From DSAR01 sp034437315 (GTDB taxonomy: Bacteria; Chloroflexota; Anaerolineae; B4-G1), in contig DAOTUC010000315.1 in NCBI GenBank assembly GCA_034437315.1, forward strand, positions 1 through 7,730: 7,730 bases of DNA, written 5' to 3'. Below are positions 4,507 through 7,730 of the stretch, in pieces; positions within the stretch are counted from its first letter, which is position 1, and every line of letters starts with the position of its first letter. A program made the translations under genes and the position numbers. The notes beneath the pieces are model-generated. The model was not told where the DNA came from. It saw only the letters and a program-made list of their open reading frames with translations, and did not search any database.

Positions 4507-6432
4507 TCAGCGCGCCAGGTCGAAGGCCTCGATGCGCCACGTCTCCCAGTATTGGCTGGGGTCTAGCGCGGCCCCCTGCACCGCCGGCCGGGCGGCGATC
4601 ACCTGGGGCGCGAAGTAGAGCGGCAGGACAGGCAAATCGTGGGAGAAGATGCGTTGCGCTTCGTGGTGGAAGTGGGCGTGCGCGTCCATATCCGGTATCG
4701 TCCCCATCGCTGAGCGACAGGCTGCATCGTAATCGGCGCTGGCGTACCCGGGGTTATTGCTCGCCGCCCACCAATTGTCGGGCCCCGGTATTTCGGTCGA
4801 TAGGTATAACTCGCACGAGGTGTGTAAATCGTTCATCCAGGAGAAGATCGCCATGTCGAACTGCCGCCCGAAGACCTTTCCCTCGGGGCCATCGGCGAAA
4901 AATTCCTGAGGCGACAGGGCGTCCACCGTCACACCGATGCCGCAGTTTGCCAGATCCTGGGCGATCAAGTGAGCCGTTCGCTCCCGCGCCGGGTAACCGC
5001 TGGCGATGAGCAGCGTTGCGGAGAAGGGCGTCCCATCCCGCACGCCGGGCACGCCGTAGGCCTCCCGCACGCCGTCGCCATCCTGATCTCGCCACCCCAC
5101 AGCTTCGAGGAGCGGGACGCCATCGTGGGGCGCGTAATCCCAGCGATAGAGCTGGCCTTCAGCGTAGAAGGGGTGATCGTCGGAGACGTAGCTGTGGGCG
5201 ACGGGCGCCTGGGCGTAGGGATAGACCTCCTGAGCGATCCGCGCCCGGTTGATGCAGCGGGCCGCCGCCTGGCGCGTCCGCACATCCTGGAAGAAGGGCG
5301 GGCGATTCACCCAATCCGGTTGGCCGATGCCGAAATCCAGGTGTTCCCATTCGTTGCTGGGGGCGGAGATCAACTGGAGCGCGCCGGCCTGGGCCGCCTC
5401 CAACAGGGGGGTCAGGTCGGCCCCCTCGATGAGATCTCGCGCGATGAGGTCGCACGCGCCAGCCTTGAGTTGTTCCAGCGCCTGTTGGAGGTCGGGGACG
5501 AAGCGGAACGTGACGCGGTCGAGGTGGGGCAAGCCCTCGTCCGCCCGGAAGTAGCGCGCATTGCGCACCAGCGTGATCTGCTCGCCCACCGCCCAGGATT
5601 CCACGACGAAGCCGCCCCATCCCATCGGCCTGGAATGGGCCATCTCGGCGCTCGTCAACTGTTCAGCTGCGATCCCCCCCCATTGGTTTTGGGGTAGGGG
5701 ATGGTAGAAATTTAACGGGTACAGGGAATCGAGGTAGCCAGGGACGCCGGTCCAGACGACGGTCTGTGGGTCGAGCGCGTCGTAGGCCTGGGTATATTTC
5801 AGCCGACGCTGGAGCGCGGGCTGGTCGAAGGCGTTGGCCAGCTCGAAAGCGTAGCGGGAATCGTCGGCTGTGACCGGATGTCCATCCGACCAGGTCACGT
5901 CGGCGCGCAGCGTGAACGTCACGATCATCTGGGTCATCGTGACGACGCCTTCCTGGTACGTGACGATCTGCCCACCGGCGTCGTAAATCTGCGCGCCGCT
6001 CGTCAGGTCGATCACCCGTCCCTGGACGGTCGCTGTGCGGTCGCCCTCAGTGACGGGGACGGTGCGCAGCGCGACGTCTCCATCGCTCAGGCGGGGGATT
6101 TTCTCCAGGATCACCGGTTGGAATTGGTAAGAGAGGGTGTCGATCGGCCCATCGTAGATCGCCTCAAGAATGTTGCGCGCGCCCCGCGTGAGCTCGCCGT
6201 ACAGAAAGAGCGTCTCTGGCTCCTGCGCCTGGCAGATGGTCAGAGTCTTGGGCGGGATCGGCGCGGGGGTGCTGGTTGGGGTGGGAATAGGGGTGGGCGA
6301 GGGGGTGACGGTCGCCCATGCCAGCGTAGCGACCACGGTCGCCGGCGCTTGTTGGGATTGGCATGCTGCGGAGAATGTGAGCAGCAGTGCTGTCAGGATG
6401 GTGATTGCGCGTATGCTTGAGTGCTGATTCAT
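4507..6432 (-). CDS. ABC transporter solute-binding lipoprotein, family 5 (peptide/oligopeptide type)
   Basis: Extracellular solute-binding protein of 641 residues, family SBP_bac_5 (DppA/OppA-like), which delivers peptides or other solutes to an ABC permease. The N-terminus has a signal peptide with a probable lipidation site at C24 (FSAAC; Ser at -3 is atypical). A Pro/Thr-rich linker (about 43-62) precedes the binding domain, which starts at TLTICQAQEPETL (64). Family features include VTFTLRADVTWSDGHPVTADDS (161-182), the mid-domain YFRADEGLPHLDRVTFRFV (294-312) and LPVLPLYFAPQV (600-611) near the end. DQDGDG (449-454) resembles a calcium-binding loop often seen here in this family. The ATG at 6432 is chosen over the one at 6465 because AAGGAG lies five bases before it and the longer form would overlap the preceding gene. 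No permease or ATPase gene is in view, so the ligand is unknown. Confidence 0.93.
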   Translation of the reverse strand: MNQHSSIRAITILTALLLTFSAACQSQQAPATVVATLAWATVTPSPTPIPTPTSTPAPIPPKTLTICQAQEPETLFLYGELTRGARNILEAIYDGPIDTLSYQFQPVILEKIPRLSDGDVALRTVPVTEGDRTATVQGRVIDLTSGAQIYDAGGQIVTYQEGVVTMTQMIVTFTLRADVTWSDGHPVTADDSRYAFELANAFDQPALQRRLKYTQAYDALDPQTVVWTGVPGYLDSLYPLNFYHPLPQNQWGGIAAEQLTSAEMAHSRPMGWGGFVVESWAVGEQITLVRNARYFRADEGLPHLDRVTFRFVPDLQQALEQLKAGACDLIARDLIEGADLTPLLEAAQAGALQLISAPSNEWEHLDFGIGQPDWVNRPPFFQDVRTRQAAARCINRARIAQEVYPYAQAPVAHSYVSDDHPFYAEGQLYRWDYAPHDGVPLLEAVGWRDQDGDGVREAYGVPGVRDGTPFSATLLIASGYPARERTAHLIAQDLANCGIGVTVDALSPQEFFADGPEGKVFGRQFDMAIFSWMNDLHTSCELYLSTEIPGPDNWWAASNNPGYASADYDAACRSAMGTIPDMDAHAHFHHEAQRIFSHDLPVLPLYFAPQVIAARPAVQGAALDPSQYWETWRIEAFDLAR

Positions 6433-6437
6433 ACGGT

Positions 6438-6443
6438 CTCCTT
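6438..6443 (-). promoter_or_regulatory. ribosome binding site deciding the start at 6432
   Basis: AAGGAG on the minus strand, five bases before the ATG at 6432. It lies in the 22-base gap after the metallophosphoesterase stop codon and shows that the in-frame ATG at 6465, which would overlap that gene, is not the start. Confidence 0.75.
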
Positions 6444-6454
6444 TTTTAATCCGG

Positions 6455-7075
6455 TCATACCTCAATGACGCGATAAGGATAGACGTTGATCACCTGGGTG
6501 CTCTCGTAGTCCGTTCGCCAGGGATCTGGGCCGTAGACGTGTTTATGTCCGTGCAACAGATAACGGGGGCGAAAACTGGACATCAGGTTGAGAAAGGCTT
6601 GAAAACCGCGGTGGGGCCAATCCTCGCCATCGTGAATGCCAAACGGCGGCGCGTGGGTGATGAGGATGTCCAGGTAGCGCCCGTAGCGCAGCCGATTGAT
6701 CATCAGGGATGGAATCAAGCGCCAGGCTTTGAACGTCATTTCTTGTTCTGTGTATTGGTAGCGTCCCCGGGGCTTGTAGCGGATCGAGCCCTCTAATCCG
6801 GCCAACAATAGCTCGCCAGCCTCTTCTGTCTGCTCGTCCAAATTCACCCAGCCGCCGGGACTGTCCAGCGTCAGCCCATTCGCCATATATTCTGGGCAAT
6901 CGTGATTTCCGTGCACGAAGAAACAGGGGACGTTCAGCATCGTGACGATAAATTCCAGGTAGGAGTAGGGCAAGTCGCCGCAGGACAACACCATGTTCAC
7001 GTCGCCGAAGCGTTCAACGATGTGCGAGCTGTAAATTGTTTCCACTACTTGATCGCTGACGGCGAGGATTTTCAC
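6455..7075 (-). CDS. calcineurin-like metallophosphoesterase
   Basis: A 206-residue cytoplasmic protein of the calcineurin-like phosphoesterase fold, which uses two metal ions to hydrolyse phosphomono- or phosphodiesters. The motifs in order are SD (D8), CGDL (G33-D34), GNHD (56-59), THAPPFGIHDG (140-150, H141) and HGHKH (175-179). The first motif is normally Asp-x-His; here it reads SDQVVETIY, so the histidine is replaced by Val at position 10. The start is a GTG at 7075, with AGGAG nine bases upstream inside the last codons of the MazG-like gene. The six-base gap to that gene suggests co-transcription and possibly translational coupling. The protein is short and single-domain, with no signal peptide. 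The substrate cannot be read from sequence; cyclic nucleotide, nucleotide or other phosphoester are all possible. Confidence 0.88.
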   Translation of the reverse strand: MKILAVSDQVVETIYSSHIVERFGDVNMVLSCGDLPYSYLEFIVTMLNVPCFFVHGNHDCPEYMANGLTLDSPGGWVNLDEQTEEAGELLLAGLEGSIRYKPRGRYQYTEQEMTFKAWRLIPSLMINRLRYGRYLDILITHAPPFGIHDGEDWPHRGFQAFLNLMSSFRPRYLLHGHKHVYGPDPWRTDYESTQVINVYPYRVIEV

Positions 7076-7081
7076 GCCGCT

Positions 7082-7384
7082 TTACTCCTGGGACCAATCG
7101 CGCTGATAGTTGACGGACAATTTATCCCTAATCGCCTGTTCCAGATCGACGTCCACCAGGTAGGCCAGTTGGAGCAGATAGAGCGCGACGTCGGCCAATT
7201 CCTCCGCCAATGCGTCGCGCGCGATCTGCTCTCCCCATTGGAAATGTTCCAACACCTCAGCCGCCTCTAAGGCGAGCGAGATGGCGATGTTGCGGGGCGT
7301 CTGCGGGGCCGGCGAGTCCTCCCGGTACCAGCCCATCGCCTCCACGAAGCGATTCATTTCATCTGTCAGATCTTGGATTGTCAT
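7082..7384 (-). CDS. MazG-like nucleotide pyrophosphohydrolase
   Basis: A 100-residue all-alpha NTP pyrophosphatase of the MazG-like / RS21-C6 (dCTPase) type. Such enzymes hydrolyse (d)NTPs to the monophosphate and pyrophosphate and can clear non-canonical nucleotides. The metal-binding pattern is present: E40-A-A-E43 in LALEAAEVLEHFQW, then E61/E62 and D65 in EELADVALYLLQLA. The C-terminal KLSVNYQRDW is also typical of the subfamily. The length fits a single-domain member, not the two-domain MazG. I chose the ATG at 7384; a TTG at 7408 would add eight residues but overlap the end of the preceding gene. No strong ribosome binding site precedes either, so translation may depend on the upstream gene. 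It sits between two phosphoesterase genes. Confidence 0.88.
   Translation of the reverse strand: MTIQDLTDEMNRFVEAMGWYREDSPAPQTPRNIAISLALEAAEVLEHFQWGEQIARDALAEELADVALYLLQLAYLVDVDLEQAIRDKLSVNYQRDWSQE
7085..7089 (-). promoter_or_regulatory. ribosome binding site overlapping the upstream gene end
   Basis: AGGAG on the minus strand overlaps the last two codons (CAG GAG) of the MazG-like gene and lies nine bases before the GTG at 7075. It supports that GTG start and implies translation of the two genes is linked. Confidence 0.6.
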
Positions 7385-7397
7385 ATTGGACGATGTT

Positions 7398-7730
7398 TTA
7401 CTTGGCAAAGCGTGTCCGGCGGCGGGCCAATAAGCCTGATGTGACCAAGCTGATATAGGTCAGGTATTGGTACGGGGAGATGAGCGTATCCGTGTCTGGG
7501 ATGGGCGTCAACGTTTCCTTGTGATGGCTGTGGGTGCCGAAAATGACGTCAATGCCGGGGACGGCTTGCGCTAAAGCCACGTCATCCTCATATAAGGCGT
7601 GCCCGATCAGTACGACGGCGTCAACCAGCTCCGTTTCTCTCAATGTTTTGACGACCTCCTGCGTCGTCTCTATCCGATCAGCGAAGGTTGTGTCGACCAC
7701 GGGCATCGTTTCCGGTTTGAGCAGTTGTTC
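7398..7730 (-). CDS. UshA/5'-nucleotidase-type metallophosphatase (5' part outside window)
   Basis: The 3' end of a gene whose frame is open to the right edge; 110 residues are visible. The C-terminal half of a UshA-type metallophosphatase domain is recognisable: VVLIGHALYEDDVALAQAVPGIDVIFGTHSHH contains the metal-ligand histidines of motifs SH and GHSH (here IGH and GTHSHH). The following ISPYQYLTYISLV matches the end of that domain. Known relatives hydrolyse nucleoside monophosphates or related phosphoesters and often carry a second 5'-nucleotidase C-terminal domain. Here the stop comes about 20 residues after PYQYLTY, with a basic tail LLARRRTRFAK, so that domain is absent. The MazG-like gene begins 13 bases later, leaving no room for a remnant. 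The N-terminal half and any signal peptide are unseen, so the cell location is unknown. Confidence 0.8.
   Translation of the reverse strand, partial: EQLLKPETMPVVDTTFADRIETTQEVVKTLRETELVDAVVLIGHALYEDDVALAQAVPGIDVIFGTHSHHKETLTPIPDTDTLISPYQYLTYISLVTSGLLARRRTRFAK

Noticed and set aside
4418..4540. N-terminal extension of the aconitase X subunit to an ATG at 4540
   Set aside because: The extension would translate the direct-repeat block and overlap the solute-binding gene. The family N-terminus begins near the ATG at 4417.
4969..5697. Plus-strand open frame of 242 codons opposite the solute-binding gene
   Set aside because: The minus strand encodes a clear family 5 binding protein over this entire stretch. 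The plus-strand translation shows no recognisable motif.
5878..6420. Plus-strand open frame of 180 codons opposite the N-terminal part of the solute-binding gene
   Set aside because: It is antisense to the signal peptide and linker of a confident gene, and its Gly/Arg-rich composition is what the reverse of a Pro/Thr linker gives.
7398..7480. Frameshift at the end of the UshA-like gene
   Set aside because: Another frame reads YQLGHIRL, which faintly resembles the family, but it also stops soon and the MazG-like gene follows at once. There is no trace of a missing domain, so I do not call a frameshift.

Overview
The window looks like a piece of a moderately GC-rich bacterial chromosome, most likely from the phylum Chloroflexota. 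This assignment is an inference. It rests on two lipoproteins with long Pro/Thr-rich linkers directly after the lipobox cysteine, on the style of the family 5 solute-binding protein and HflX, and on repeat-filled intergenic spaces. No marker gene in the window settles it. No rRNA, tRNA, CRISPR array, transposase or phage gene was seen.

Layout. The left third reads on the plus strand: the GTPase HflX (cut by the left edge), a 70-residue two-helix membrane protein of unknown function, and an OmpR/PhoB-type response regulator with no histidine kinase beside it. The right two thirds read on the minus strand. From the right edge inward these are a UshA/5'-nucleotidase-type metallophosphatase (cut by the edge), a MazG-like nucleotide pyrophosphohydrolase, a calcineurin-like metallophosphoesterase, a family 5 ABC solute-binding lipoprotein, the small (swivel) subunit of an aconitase X-type enzyme, and a parvulin-type peptidyl-prolyl isomerase lipoprotein.

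The two gene sets converge on a 375-base non-coding stretch (2435-2809). It holds a 9-base tandem repeat, a perfect 17-bp-arm hairpin, and a nested palindrome of about 237 bases with outer arms of 34 bases. This is the most unusual structure in the window. It could be a non-autonomous mobile element (MITE-like), a bidirectional terminator, or a structured RNA.

How the genes fit together. The first three minus-strand genes are very tightly spaced (13 and 6 bases), and the solute-binding gene follows after 22 bases, so they are probably co-transcribed. The nucleotidase-like protein, the MazG-like protein and the metallophosphoesterase could form a nucleotide or phosphoester clean-up group. The solute-binding protein has no permease or ATPase in view. 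The aconitase X small subunit lacks its usual large-subunit neighbour. The isomerase gene is probably a separate unit with its own promoter.

The genes are mostly recognisable families. The unusual points are the nested palindrome, the orphan aconitase X subunit, the missing motif I histidine in the metallophosphoesterase, the early end of the UshA-like protein, and an Asp-to-Gly change in the HflX switch I motif.
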